A DNA stretch of 64,000 nt from Fragilariopsis cylindrus CCMP1102 (GCA_900095095.1 FMBT01000346.1:206884-270883); one strand, 5' to 3'. Counted from the first letter of the stretch, positions 33,472 to 45,843 are shown. The notes: generated from the letters alone by a model not told the origin. Numbers and translations are program-made.

Positions 33472-35116
33472 TCATTTTGATGATGATGATAGTCTTTCAT
33501 TTATATATCTTTCACTGAATGCCTTTGTTCGAGGAAGAACGAAAGTTTTATAAAATTGTTTCATTTCTTTATCATTGTCACCAATATTTTGATTCTTATG
33601 TGCAACACCATCATAATCGTCAACGATTAATGGTATCCTATAGTTAACACCGGCACTAAATTTCCACATAGCTTTTTTAAGTAGACCTTCTAACCATGAA
33701 CGACGATTGGTTGATGATGGTAAGTCGCTGGGTGTATTTCTGATATTTAAACGCTGTAACTCATTACAGCATTCACGAACAAGTTGATCATTGTTCAATA
33801 TAGTACTTTCTAGTATAGATGAACAATGAAAGTCAATACCTTCTATCGTTATGTCCGATTGCGATATAGCAGATAATGATCGAATATGATGATCGATCCG
33901 TTCCATACTACTTTGCTGTTTTAATGACGAAGATTTATGTATATATGATGGAACCTGTATCCATTCTTCAAGATTATATACATCATCATCGTTGCCATCG
34001 CTATCACCCTTCTTTTGGTCACCCAATAACCTTTTTTTGGTATCATCAAATATGGATCGAAAGAAAAATAATCGTTCATACCATATTTGTGCATATATAT
34101 GAAGCATACGAAGATCACCAGCCATCCCACCATAATGCGATCTCATCAGTATTGACCATATGATTAATCCATCATCTTGTAATAATACAGCACCAGGTTG
34201 ATGTTGATGTTGTTGGTCTTTACTGTCATTGCTGTCATTGTCGTCATTGTCGTCACTTATAACATTTTTATGAATAGATGCTAATGATAAATCCTCATTC
34301 TGATCTTGTCGTCCACCACTCTCTGCAGAAGTAGTAGTTGAAGTAATAATATGATCTTGATATCGACATGATGATATTTCATATACAATACATAAAATTT
34401 GTTTTTTATTTCCAACGATGGTATATAATGTTTCGATACAGATATCATCAACCAAATCAAGAATGGAAGTTTTGGATGGTATGTAGAATCCTCCAGAATG
34501 ATTATAGGTAGTCTTCTTAATATATCACCTAAACTTTTATCAATTAATTCAGATGCTATCCTAATAGATGGAAGTGGTTTACGACGTCGAATACTTTTTT
34601 GTAATATTGATTTTAATACCGGCACAGATAATTTTGTATGATTTTGTACCAATCGATGATGATTTTGTGACGATGATAATGATAATGATGGAATAGATGA
34701 ACTAACTATCAGTTCAATTGGTAATGATCTTGTTTCCTTGTTTCCACGTACTTGAACAGTTGACATCCATGCAATTGTACCCAATGATGACGACGATGAG
34801 GAGTTATCATTATCATTATTTCTCTTGTTGATAACATTGTTGTTATGATAACAAGTTACGCTAACACTTCCATTTTCATGAAGATGCATCCGTTGTAAAA
34901 GTTTTGACTGCATCGAGTTGTTGCAGTCGTCATTGTTGTCGTTATTATTGAATACTTTAGCAGACCTTTTCATCATGTGATCAAAAACATTACTACTGTT
35001 TGGGGTTTCTATTGTTGTTGTTGCTGTTGTTGTATGAACGTCAGTTGTGTCGGCAACTAGTGGGATGTCCTCTTCTCCGGCGTTGTCATTGTCCTTATTG
35101 TCGATGTTATTGTCGC

Positions 35117-35147
<31 letters not shown>

Positions 35148-35759
35148 ATCGGCATCGGCATCGGCATCTACAAAAACATCGGGGGGAGAAGGGGATATAG
35201 CGGATTCACGTTTTTCTGCTCCTACTGGTATTATCGTAGTGGGTGGCGAGGAATTATGAGGAGCAACCTCTTCGCATTCGCATTCGATTTCGTCTCTATC
35301 ATTATTATCGCTATGTTCTATTAGTTTCTCTGGCTCATTCATATTACTCGATGGTGATGGTGATAGTAGTGATGGTAATGGTGGTGGCGATGGCGATGGT
35401 GATAATACCGGTGGTTGTGGTTGTGGTTGTGATTGTAGTTTCTGGTCACATTGATTCTGCTTCTGTTTCTGTTCATTTTCTTTCTGTTTTTGTTGTTGAC
35501 GTAGTAAGCAATCATCTATATGTTTGTTGATCTCATGAGGAAGTATGTGCTTTCCACATCCAACCGGACAACAAACGAATCGGCTTTTCCCTCTTTCTTT
35601 GGTAGGAGTATTAATTGTGTTTGTGTTTCCGAAAATAGTGTTACACTTCCGTTTTTTAGTACCACTGCTGCTGCTGCCGCCACTACTCATCATCATTGCA
35701 AAGGCATTTTTATGATTATTATTCTCGTTCTTGTTGGGAGTGATGCCGTTTCGCTTCAT
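33472..35759 (-). CDS. UBZ-type zinc-finger protein with a large uncharacterised C-terminal domain
   Basis: About 760 aa. Near residue 63 a C2HC finger reads CCPVGCGKHILPHEINKHID DC, like the ubiquitin-binding UBZ4 finger of RAD18, SNM1A and WRNIP1 but with Cys-x3-Cys spacing. A long Gln/Ser/Asp low-complexity region follows (including a run of alternating Asp/Ala encoded by a GAT/GAC/GCC microsatellite, 35110-35170). The C-terminal half has a conserved-looking block: LKSILQKSIRRRKPLPSIRI, ASELIDKSLGDILRRLPIII, LEDSTYHPKLPFLIW; then a one-base shift near 34465; then LVDDICIETLYTIVGN and a tail ending in a tyrosine- and basic-rich segment. The combination suggests a DNA-damage or ubiquitin-linked adaptor, but the second domain is not one I can name. 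Confidence 0.6.
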
Positions 35760-36276
35760 CGTATCTATAGCCGTCGGTGATGGCGATGAGTGACGGCACT
35801 GATGCTGATGCTGCTCACGCTGCTGTTCAATAACCTATTATATTTGATTTCTAGCCTTATGGATCAAGGGGTAGTCCTACTGGTACATGCATTGTCGTCT
35901 CTCACACAAAACTTTTAAGATACAAATAAATTGATCATTATTGTATTTATTATTCTTGTCAACATTATTGTTGCATTTTCGCGCATTATAAATAAAAATA
36001 GATCAAGACTTGCTTAGATGTTCCCATCCCCCAATCGACACGTCATCAATTATTAATTATTGTAATCAATCACAAAAACTAACTTTATTAAGATCGGCTA
36101 CAATTTGAAACTTACTGTACGACTTCCTACTTGCACAGGTCGTTTGCGTCAACAAAGACTATCAATCGAACTCGAAATTTGACAAAGCTATAATATACTT
36201 CCTATTACAAAGCTCACGACGACGACGACGACGACGACACGACGAGCGAAACTTCGGCGTCAAAAGAAGCCCGATC
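35760..36276. other. divergent intergenic region
   Basis: About 520 bp, AT-rich, with a CGA-type triplet repeat at 36219-36238 just before the DUF1826 gene. No gene seen. Confidence 0.35.
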
Positions 36277-37358
36277 ATGTCGATCGTCTCCGCGTGCATT
36301 TTTTGCCGAATATTAATCATCGGTCTCTCGCTGATTCTGTTACTACGTGAATCTACCTCGTTTTCTTTAAATTTTATGTCAACGGTTGCGACGGACACTC
36401 TGAGTCAATATCCTTGGCCTGATAAAAAAAGTACGGACGACAAAATTTTGTTTCAATATCAATCCCATTACTCATATCATCCAAAAGAAATAGTTAACCA
36501 CGAATATTGGCAAGAACTCTGTCCTCCTCCTTCTCCGAAAAAGACTTTCTTTCCACCCATTTCATTTCGTCAACAATCCAGCCACAATCAGCCATTATCG
36601 TCATTGGATATTTCCATAACTTGGGCACCTGAGATGATGATCCATGTGACGTAGCGAGAAAAATTGTACAAGACTGTCTACGAAGTCAAAAAATTGACAA
36701 CAAGCAGGACGACAAGTTCATTTCATCGATAGAAGATTCTCTCGCCGAATCCTTGCGCACCTACCGTGACTTTTGTCAGACGCACCTGATACAAGAAGAA
36801 CACCAGATTGATACAAAAGGCTGTGCTGACCATAACTGTGACTGTGACAACGAGAATAACGACTTGCTTGAGACACCGTCAAAGAACCAACCAAATCGAA
36901 AACTGAAATGTCGACTTGTAGCTTCTCGTGGAAATAGTGGTGGAAAGTGTCCACAATTTCACATTGATCACGTTCCATGTAGATGGATTCAAACTTTTCT
37001 AGGACCAGGCACCGATATTGTACTGGTAGATCGCGATAATGATGATGGTACTATTAATTGGGATGTATTCTCTAATTCTCGCGTTAGCGACGATGATGAC
37101 GATGATGATGATGATGATGACGATATTGTATCGTGGAACGTAAAGGACCGTAATAAGTTGTTAGTAGACTCAACTCGAGCAAACGTATATCATTCGAAGG
37201 AAGGAGAAGCTCTCCTGTTAGCAGGAAGTAGATGGAACGATTATGCTGCGGTATCTTCATCTATTACCAAACTGGTAAAACCGGTAGTTCATAAATCCCC
37301 TGAGTGCACTGATGAGCAATGCAGGGTCCTTTTTACGCAAGATATTATATTCGAGTGA
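36277..37358 (+). CDS. DUF1826-family protein
   Basis: About 361 aa. The N-terminus has a signal-like hydrophobic stretch (FCRILIIGLSLILLLRESTS FS). After a one-base shift near 36625 the frame continues DPCDVARKIVQDCLRSQ. The family core is KCPQFHIDHVPCRWIQTFLG PGTD, matching the CPxFHxDxVxxRxxxTxxGPGT pattern of DUF1826, and later GEALLLAGSRWND. The H-x-D plus downstream elements resemble a metal-binding cupin or dioxygenase-type fold (inference). A poly-Asp tract encoded by GAT/GAC repeats lies at 37093-37125. Biochemical function is unknown. A secretory or organellar location is possible given the N-terminus. Confidence 0.7.
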
Positions 37359-38019
37359 CGACGAGTAACACGTATAAATTGAAAAATGGCAGTGGCTGCA
37401 ACGCAACAGCATCATGAACGACCTAGAAATTTGGTATATTCGTCGGCTTGCCATGGTATGTCTAGATAGATAGGCCATTGTCAGCAACTGACCCTTCTTT
37501 ACGCATCCTTTGAAAATGTACCACCAGGGAAGAAATTTTTAGTAAAATCATCCAGTCGACTTGAATCAATCTTCCAGTTTAGGATTTTCGAAGAAGAAGA
37601 AAAGAGGAACAACTCATAGTGTTTCTGCAAAAGGCTGTTACTGCATGTACAATACAATGCAAGAAGTTTCTGTAGAAGATAAGAAACAGAAGAAGAAAAA
37701 AACTTAAAGTAGCTTTAACCTCAACTTTATATGACACGGATGTATTCGAATCGTTGACTGAAAGAATGGTCTAAACTAAGAGACTAAATAATTAATAATT
37801 ACACAATTAAATAAAACATATGAGATAAACTATAGGCGTCGAAACGAATAGGTCATACTCTATCGTAGTTCGAGAGTCCATCGGAGGTAGCAAATAGTTC
37901 AAGACTGCATAAGCGCTTGTCAATTTTTAATGACTTTATACTAGCCGCGGTAGGTATGTTCCTCTGGGAATGAAAGGTGGTTTCATCAATTCAGAATTAT
38001 TATTGTCGTACAGTATTGC
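37359..38019. other. convergent intergenic region
   Basis: 660 bp with purine-rich stretches (GAAGAAGAAAA near 37590 and 37690) and no supported gene. Confidence 0.35.
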
Positions 38020-39399
38020 TCACACGTAGTCAATTATTCCCGAAACATATACGCCATAAACAGAGAAACATACGGCCAGGGTCAAAAAGAAAAGCATTGA
38101 ATCCACTTCCGTCATGCACCCGGAGACTGATCGTCGGGGGAATGTAACTTGTTTACATAAGGTACTCATATGTTCCATAACGTCACCAAAGAAGCCTTGT
38201 TCCACTAGACCGAAGAAAACATCATCAATGCCTTGGTTGTGCAATGTATTATATAAAAATAGAGTGAACAACAACAACAGTAATAATAATAATAATAATA
38301 GTAATACATCATGTGCAGATATAAAAAGAGTGAGCAAGGTAGAAAATATATATTCGCACCATCAAACAAAAAATGCGAAAAAAATGAATACAAAATCAGA
38401 AAAAGAGTCCAACAAAATTGACATGCCATAGAAACTGTATGACCACACAAGGATGGAATTTGACTCCGTCCATCTCTTCGGGTGTCTCATGAAAAGTAAT
38501 AGATTGATACCATGAAATGTTATCAACATTATTATACTGATCTTCGTCCTCTTTTTTGTTTCTTCTTTCTTCGTTGTTTGTAATTTTGCGTCTGCCAATT
38601 GAGTAGGAAAAATTTAGCCTGCTTGTGTATAACGTACCTTGTAAGAAATGCAATGCGGCAAAATTTAACATAATATTAAGTGCACCACTAGTATCAAGCA
38701 TGAGAGCAAAATTACATAAAGGCCTAGTAAACCATCTATGAAGCGTAATATGAACGCAAAAATCAATTTATATTGCGTTGCACTCTGACTGATCTTCAAT
38801 ACATTGCCATCGTATATGATATTAGCTACACTGGCATAAACCTTATTACAATAGATAAACGTCAATAAAATTGTGGGAAAAAAAAAACGAAAGAAAAAAT
38901 CATGGTCAGCTTTTTCTTCTTCTTTTTGGTGGTACAGTCGATACAGAACAACAGCAACCACTAACCACGTTTAATGTTTCGAAGCACAAACAGGTGAATA
39001 GTTTACTTACATGGACTAAATCTTCTTGCATGGCAATAGCGACAGGAATTAATAAGAATTTTACCACATCGTCTGCTAGACCACTTGCTCCAATATTATC
39101 AAACTGAATACCAAATGCAAGTAAACCACAAACACAATACTTCACAAAACCACATATAATGCAAAGAAAAATGGTGTACTCATTACAGGTGCTACAGCTA
39201 TGAATGCATACACATCATTCTTTAGTGGTAATGACTGATCACTCTTATCACAAAAAGGTGATGAATTCGTTGCTATTATTTCATCACCACCACTACTGAA
39301 TCCACGCTGCTTATCACTAAAAAAATCAGTACCGGTACTAATTGCACACGGTATTCCTTCCGTAGTGTTTGTGTCTTTGGTATCGTAAGGTAAATACAT
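38020..39399 (-). CDS. multi-span membrane protein of a diatom-type family, function unknown
   Basis: Fragments join into one protein: an N-terminal soluble part (MYLPYDTKDTNTTEGIP), then hydrophobic spans AFIAVAPVMSTPFFFALYVV, VKFLLIPVAIAMQEDLVH, VVAVVLYRLYHQKEEEK, FRFFFPTILLTFIYCN and LRFIDGLLGLYVNFALML. The block DTSGALNIMLNFAALHFLQ is joined by splicing to GIDDVFFGLVEQGFFGDVME, followed by a last span (MLFFLTLAVCFSVYGVYVSG). I recall this LNFAALxFLQ-IDDxxF arrangement from uncharacterised diatom membrane proteins, without a known function. Introns are 38233-38637 (405 bp, the longest seen here) and about 38963-39012. One-base shifts occur near 39150 and 38710, and one splice phase does not match without another shift. 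Confidence 0.6.
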
Positions 39400-39989
39400 G
39401 GTAACGATAACGTCGTTGCCTGTTTTTGGATCGAATCAAAAGATAGTTTTATGAATCGAAAAAAATCAAAATCAGTAGTTGTGTAATCTGTCAAGGCAAG
39501 TCGTCGGCGAAAGGTTTGCTCGTCGTTGTATTAATAGCGATAGAAAGAAGGAATGTGTCTACTTTGTGAAATATTGTAATAAGTTGATTCACTGAAATAT
39601 GCCCTGATCAAGGCCTATTTAACACGTACATACCTTTTGTACTTGTAATCCAATTTAGCTGGGCATAACAAACCAGAATTACAGAGCGTCTGTCAAGCAG
39701 CCAGTGTGGACACAGCGCCACTGCCACCAATATTAAATGCATTTTAAATTAAGAAAAATCAATCGTTCACATCTCGAAATCGCATATAAGAAGAAGAATT
39801 GCCATTGTAAACATTAACTTATATTGCATTCATTATTCTGAAGGTCGATGCATGTCAGCGACAACGGAGAATAAAATCGCATACTAAAATTTCTGTCTTC
39901 GACCTACTATACTTCTACGGTACTTCGAAGTAAATCACACTTTAAAAAATAGACCAAATCAAGTATCAATCGAAGTGAAAAAATTAATC
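39400..39989. other. divergent intergenic region
   Basis: About 590 bp. A direct repeat-free, AT-rich stretch with presumed promoters of the membrane protein and WKF genes. Confidence 0.35.
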
Positions 39990-40703
39990 ATGTCGAAGAG
40001 CAAGAGTAGCGCCGCAAGAAAGAAGAAGCAGGTTAGTAAGCACATATTGAACTCGCGGGATGACGATGAAACAACACAACGACAACAACAACAACCCCGA
40101 TCGGGAATGATTCTTCGTCTGCTACTACTACTACTACTACATTGAACAGGAAAAAAAGAAAGCAAAAGAAGAGTAAGCCTAATAAAAATCATCCAACTGA
40201 AGCATTTACCTATCTTACACAATGGAAGGCAAATAAAAGCAACAAAAACGCGTCATCGTCATCGAAGGTTTCTATTTGGAAATTCAATAAAAATACACAA
40301 AGTTGGTTGATTCGTAATATGTACGAGGTCGATAAAGTTGCAAAGCCATCATTTCTTTTATTATTAGAATATCTAAAAGGATTAGAAGGCGAAACAACGA
40401 AGGATAGAATTAAAGCAGAAGCTTCTCGACGTGCTCGTAGATATAAAGAATATAGTAAAACTTCTGAAATAAGGACAAGGAAGGAAATGATAATAGTAAT
40501 GCTGATGGAGAGGAAGGAAAATAATGATGATGATAGTAATAATAATAATAAACAATAATAATACATCATCATCGATGACGACAAAAAAAGATGATGATAA
40601 TGAAGAGGAAGTCCGTTGGAAAAAAATAGATGATAACGAGAAACGCAAAGAGTACAAGAGAGCACGAAAAATTCTGGATCTAATGAAGGAATCAGAAAAT
40701 TAA
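39990..40703 (+). CDS. WKF-domain protein (C7orf50-like)
   Basis: The N-terminus MSKSKSSAARKKKQ is basic; a Gln/Thr-rich stretch contains either an intron (a donor-like GTTAGT follows KKKQ and an acceptor TTGAACAG ends at 40149) or a one-base shift. The conserved core is FTYLTQWKANKSNK, then VSIWKFNKNTQSWLIRNMYE, then FLLLLEYLKGLEGETTKDRI; this is the WKF domain of human C7orf50, a nucleolar protein. A second shift follows in an Asn/Asp-rich microsatellite near 40490-40560, and the frame resumes VRWKKIDDNEKRKEYKRARK ILDLMKESEN to the stop at 40703. Role inferred: ribosome biogenesis. Confidence 0.68.
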
Positions 40704-41696
40704 GAAACAAACGTTTAAAAACTGTCAGAACAGAACAACACATCATATTATAAACAAACCAAAATATCTCCATCCCTATTTAGAAACAATAACAAAAACA
40801 AAAAGAAAAACAAAACAAAAAATACGATATTGTTTTTGGATCATAGTATAGTATGTATGATGTACGTTATTTGATAAGAGTACCAATCTTTGAAGAAGAA
40901 AAATCAAGTAATGAATGATAGTCTCCCAAAAAACGAAGCTTCTATTCAAGATGGTAGAATGAATCAATCAATCAATTGATTTCATTCATCTTGTCATTGC
41001 TTCATTATAAAGACAACAAGGAGCGAATCAATGCAGAATCAATCGCATCGTCTAATTTTTTCTATGATAATGCTACTATCCCAATAAAATAATAATTGTT
41101 TATGTTTGTTTCTCTACAAGAGGAACGTTTGTAATTTCAAGAGATTCATTGATTGATTGATTCGATTCTTCGCGCTCTTTCTCAATTCAATTAAAAAGCA
41201 AAATAATAATACTAGTGATTCATTCAAGTCAAGTCACGAGTGACACGAACGACATGGTTCAAGCGCGCAGTAAAAAAATCTGCTCTTTTTGAAGAAAGAA
41301 AAATCTTACTGACATCGTGCAAAGCGCGCACGAATAAAATCAAGCGAAATTCCGTCTCACGATCCGTGATGTCATTTCTTTGAACTCTATTCGTTCTTTT
41401 TGTTCGATTCTTGATTCGCGCTACTTTCAAGGAACTTCACTCTCTATCCGAACGAACGAATGAACCTCAACCGCATGATGATTTCCGAGATTGATTCGAT
41501 TCACCAACTTGAATGTTCGCATCGAGATTGGTTTTTTGATTCGATTCGCTTATTCTCACTGACTTCACATATTAACTTTCATCTTGACATACAGTACATC
41601 CAATCTCCATCCGCTTATCGTAATCCTACATGAATCTCAATAAAATCTTTACATACAATATACACCCCAATTGATCGAAACGAAACGACGTTCACC
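40704..41696. other. 1 kb intergenic, no gene seen
   Basis: Long upstream flank of the CCT-domain gene, with many GATT/GAATC-type short repeats (40950-41170, 41480-41560). No coding or RNA feature is supported. Its length fits an extended regulatory region. Confidence 0.35.
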
Positions 41697-43559
41697 ATGT
41701 TGAACGATATGCCTGTTCCACAAACGAAAAAGCAGCCATCGATTATTGACTTGGCCAACGCAACGTATTCGATGACAGCTTCTTCTTCTTCCTCGTCCCA
41801 ACAGTCATTATTATTACAGCGGCAGCAAAATAACACTAGTAGTAACGGCAGTGGTAGTAGTAGTAAAGGTCGCAGCATTGTCAAAAATGGAAACAGCAAC
41901 AGCCGCTTATTCTCCTCGATATCGTCAACAACAACAAAGAATTCTTTAGATGATCGTCTTGATGCTGCCCGTGCAATGCTAGGCATCAGTCCTTGTTCCG
42001 TGATTGACGAAAGTGTAACAACCATTATGGGTGGTCGAGGAGGACCTGGAAATAACAACAACAACAACAACAATAGTAATAAGACATCTTTACTACAACA
42101 AGAGGACCAAATAGTTGAACAAGAGGCTTCGGTGTTGATCACAACTACCACCTCTGATGACCCTAATTCATCAGGTCGTCGGTCTCGTTCTAACTCGGCA
42201 GGACTCGATGCATTGGCCTTCTATGCAACTCGAGAACAAGAAGCAACAATTACATCAACAACAATGACAATGCCATCAATTCTACTAGAGGGAAATTCCG
42301 ATTTGGATGGTAGCGACTTCGGCCGGTTTATTGGGAGTCATAATAGCGATAACCTAATAAGTAGTAGTAGTAGTCACAATAACAACAACAACAACGAAGC
42401 AGCAACAGCAGCAACAGCAACAACAACGGTGGTAGCTCCTCCTCATCCCGTCACGTCATCGTCGGACGATGATTCTGAAATTATGCCACCACCACCTCCA
42501 AGGACTACTTATAATATTAACACTAATAATAATACGAGGATGAGTAGAAGACGGAGCGTTTCCAATCCAGAAATTATGGATAAATGGGAAACAAAACGGT
42601 TGCGTCTTGTTCTTCCTGCCTCAATTCTTGAAGAGGAGATTGCTGAGGCTACAGCTGCCATTTTGAAGGTAAAGAAGGAGAAGGCATTGGCAACAACAAC
42701 AACAACAACAACAGAGGGGGGAGGATCTAGTTGCAACAACAATGATGATGATGAAGATGATGAGATGATGATGAGGATGATGAGTCTGACTCATCATCAT
42801 CATCATCGCCTCCAACCATGGTAGACGAAGACGAAGAGAATCTTGATCATGATCAATTACTTCGACGAGCAAGATCCCGATTGTTGGAAGATCTTAGTAT
42901 CGCTGGTGGGGAGAAGGGGGTGTTGACGCTTCCACATTCGCTCAAGAAATACAAAGAGGTACGTACGATTATTAGGTACATTAGATTTGCCCACTTTATT
43001 TATTGTGTGTTTGTACGTTTGTATGTTTTGTGCTCTGAGATAATAATGAGAACTCAACCCTTATTGTTTTTTGTACTTATTATCATCATCATCACAGATA
43101 TACAACAAGAATGGACGGATCGGGATTTATACACCGGGCGAAAGGGCGGCCATCATTGCTAGATTCCAAAAGAAAAGAAAAAGTCGTATGTGGAAGAAAA
43201 AAATTAGATACAATTGTCGAAAGAATCTTGCAGATCGACGTTTACGAATTAAGGGACGGTTCGTCAAGAGATCCTCCCCTTCATCGTTATCGAATAAGAA
43301 TAGTGCTACTACTACTACGAATGCTACTGCTAAAGAAGAAAACACAGGAACAACTACTGTTGCGACCGTCACGACTACTGATGCCGGGACCACTACCAGC
43401 GCTGGCGCTGGTGCTATTCAATCGATACCAGAAGAAACTGAATTTATCGAAAATGATGAGAATGATGTTGAAATGCCAGACGTGACCGATCCTGATGCAG
43501 GATTCTGTCCTACTGATGAGCAACCATATCGAAGAACACGCCGTCATACCATTACGTGA
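41697..43559 (+). CDS. CCT-domain transcription regulator (CONSTANS/TOC1-type motif)
   Basis: About 574 aa. The long N-terminal part is low-complexity (Ser, Asn, Gln, Thr runs from trinucleotide repeats) with an acidic patch. After a one-base shift near 42770 the frame carries SPPTMVDEDEENLDHDQLLR and LPHSLKKYKE; the intron is 42959-43097; exon 2 encodes the CCT motif: GERAAIIARFQKKRKSRMWK, then KKIRYNCRKNLADRRLRI, then KGRFVKR. CCT motifs bind DNA together with NF-Y or act as nuclear localisation and protein-interaction elements in CONSTANS and TOC1 proteins of plants; diatoms have them too. The C-terminus is Thr/Ala-rich and acidic. No B-box or receiver domain is visible. Confidence 0.8.
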
Positions 43560-43909
43560 AGAAATAATAATTACAAGCACCGATTCGAGTTACTATTGAA
43601 AATTAACTGAATACGTACTGTACACTATAACGTTACAACCAATCCTTCTTTCCAAACAATACAAACATCAAGACTTATCAATCAATCTTAAAATAACTGC
43701 TAACTTCTTCTTGAGTTTTTAACTTTAAGAAACCAAAATCAATTAGTTATAACTATCATAAAAAGTTTACCGCATATAGAGCAAATATCATACTATCATA
43801 CAATGTATATCTATAACTTCAATAGTCATCTAAATTTTATTCCTTATGAACTTAATTTTTTCCGTCGTATATTTCATTTCTATATCTATTTGTTTTTGTT
43901 GACTGTCTA
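43560..43909. other. convergent intergenic region
   Basis: 350 bp between the CCT gene and EF-1alpha stop codons. AT-rich, no gene. Confidence 0.35.
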
Positions 43910-45421
43910 CTATTGTTCACACTCTTTAACTTTCCCATATGCAACCGACTTCACAACTCCAACAGCAACAATTTGTTGTAAATCTCGAACAACAAAACGA
44001 CCAAGAGTCGGGAATTTCGTAAATGGTTCCACACAGAGTGGTTTCTTTGGTACCAATTCAACGATACATGCATCTCCTGTTTTAACACTTTTCGGATTCA
44101 TTTCTATACATTTTCCTGTCCGACGATCCATTTTTTCCTTAATGTTAGCAAATACACAAGGTACGTGGGATGTATGGCAATCTATTATAGGACAATATTC
44201 GTTAGTTATTTCCCCCGGATGGTTCATTATTATACCTGTGCCTCGAAACTAGAAACTTCCTTAGCTGGTTGATCATCTGAGTTGGATGTAACGTAGCCCC
44301 GACGAAGAAGAAGATCTGTATCATTTATCACATTATTGACAGTAAACCCAACAATGTCGCCAGGGGTAGCCTGTGACACAGTCTTGTTATTTATTTCGAT
44401 GGTCTCGATCGTATTGATGATTCCGGTAGGTGAAAATTCAACCTTCATACCAGGTTTAACACACCAGTTTCGACACGTCCGGTAGCTTTAGTTTGGATAT
44501 CATTTATCTTATATACATCCTGTATGGGGATACGAAGGGGTTTATCGGAACGTCTTTTGGGTGGATTGACATTATCAAGTGCCTCTAGTAGACTTGGTCC
44601 ATTGTACCAAAGCATGTGAATTGATTTTGATATTAAATTATCACCTAGTAAACCCGATATTGGAATAAAAGGAATTTTCATTGGTTTGTATCCAACTTGT
44701 TTTAATAAGGAAGAAACGTCATACCTAATTGTTTTATAACGTTCTTCTGAAAAATCAACCGTATCATCATCCATCTTATTTATTACCACGATCATTTGTT
44801 TCACTCCAAATGTATAAGCAAGGAGAGCATCTTCGTTGCCACTACTACAATCCCACCACCTCCCGCCTCATCGTCGTATTACCATATTGTGAAGAATCAA
44901 TAATAAGAATAGCAACATCAGCCTGAGATATACCAGTGATCATATTTTCAATATAATTTCGATGACCAGGAGTATCGATGATAGTGAATTGGTATTCAGA
45001 CGATTCAAAGTTTTTATGTGAAATATCTGTTGTTGTTGTTGTTGTTGTAGTAGTAGTAGTAGTAGTAGTAGTACAATGTTCTCGTTCGGTTGGAAGATTG
45101 TCGAGTACCCCATTTTTTCCATTTTTTTCTTTAGTTTCCGTTTCGAACTTTTCGATCGATTGTTGATCAATTCCGCCACATTTGTAAAGTAAGTGATCAG
45201 TTGTGGTACTTTTACCTGAAAATTATGCAGAAGAAAAAGTTCATCAGAAAAAAAGCCCGCTAGGAAGTACAATATTGCAAACAATACGACGGTAATACGG
45301 CACACGGTGAAGGCTCGCTGCTCAATCGTTAGACAAACTCAACGGTATGATATTCGGACAACTCACCGGAATCGACGTGACCTATAACTGCCAGATTTAT
45401 ATGCACTTTTTCTGTCGACAT
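43910..45421 (-). CDS. divergent translation elongation factor 1-alpha with a poly-threonine insert
   Basis: A GTPase of the eEF1A family. Exon 1 (45421-45367) gives [19 protein letters not shown]; the intron 45216-45366 splits the P-loop GHVDSGKSTTT. Further G motifs: [33 protein letters not shown]. Domain 2 and 3 signatures include [54 protein letters not shown], and [20 protein letters not shown]. One-base shifts lie near 44850, 44455 and 44240. Where normal eEF1A has ERERGITIDI (switch I), this gene has EREHC, then 15 Thr codons (45028-45072), then DIS. Several usual residues are changed (REHALLAYTLG reads [11 protein letters not shown]). Diatoms such as Thalassiosira keep a divergent EF-1alpha beside EFL, so a non-canonical or reduced translational role is plausible (inference). 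Confidence 0.82.
45028..45072 (-). repeat. trinucleotide repeat encoding 15 threonines in EF-1alpha switch I
   Basis: On the coding strand, eight ACT codons are followed by seven ACA codons. The run keeps the reading frame open and sits exactly at the GITI position of switch I. As a microsatellite it may vary in length between alleles. Confidence 0.85.
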
Positions 45422-45523
45422 GAAGAAGCTGACAATGATGGACTGAACAATGAACGATGGAAAATGAACCTGGGGTGGTAGTCCTACTAATACTTGAAGT
45501 AGTGTTCAAGATTTAAATAAACT

Positions 45524-45821
45524 CTAAATTAGTGACACAAAGACCAATAATTTAGCCTAAGTTAGGTACCAGACAATCCGCTCGTGATTCATTCCTTGTT
45601 ATATTTTACCAATGTCGTAACACAGATCTATGGGTCTACTCTCTTCTGGAGCAGACAGTCTTCCGATTCTTCCTATGGTTGATTGTTGGGTCGTGAAACG
45701 ACTCGGGACTGAATCATAGGTGAACTATGGTGGCGCTGGGGTCCGGCGTCAAATTTCCCTTTTTGAGGGGAATTTGGCTTCGAATCCGTGTGCTACTATG
45801 AATACTGAAAAATGCTTTCTC
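45524..45821 (-). repeat. terminal repeat B2 of the retroelement
   Basis: 298 bp, matching B1 (46022-46319) with an offset of 498 bp. It is the 3' end of the element; its outer edge CTAATTTAG (read on the minus strand) is shared with B1, and flanking host sequence starts just beyond 45524. Confidence 0.88.
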
Positions 45822-45843
45822 TAGGAGTGAGGTTTGGTTGTGG

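Noticed and set aside
35000-35530. Plus-strand frames rich in His/Arg or Ser/Ala
   Set aside because: They are antisense readings of the Asp/Ala and Gln microsatellites in the UBZ protein gene.
45131-45305. Minus-strand frame running through the EF-1alpha intron (residues rich in Leu/Phe)
   Set aside because: It reads through the intron and out of frame with the GTPase; the spliced frame explains the region.
45722-45790. tRNA-like A box (TGGCGCTGGGG) and B box (CTTCGAATCC) in the B repeats
   Set aside because: The box B surroundings cannot form a T-arm stem and no acceptor stem is found, so it is not a tRNA gene; an internal pol III promoter remains only a weak possibility.
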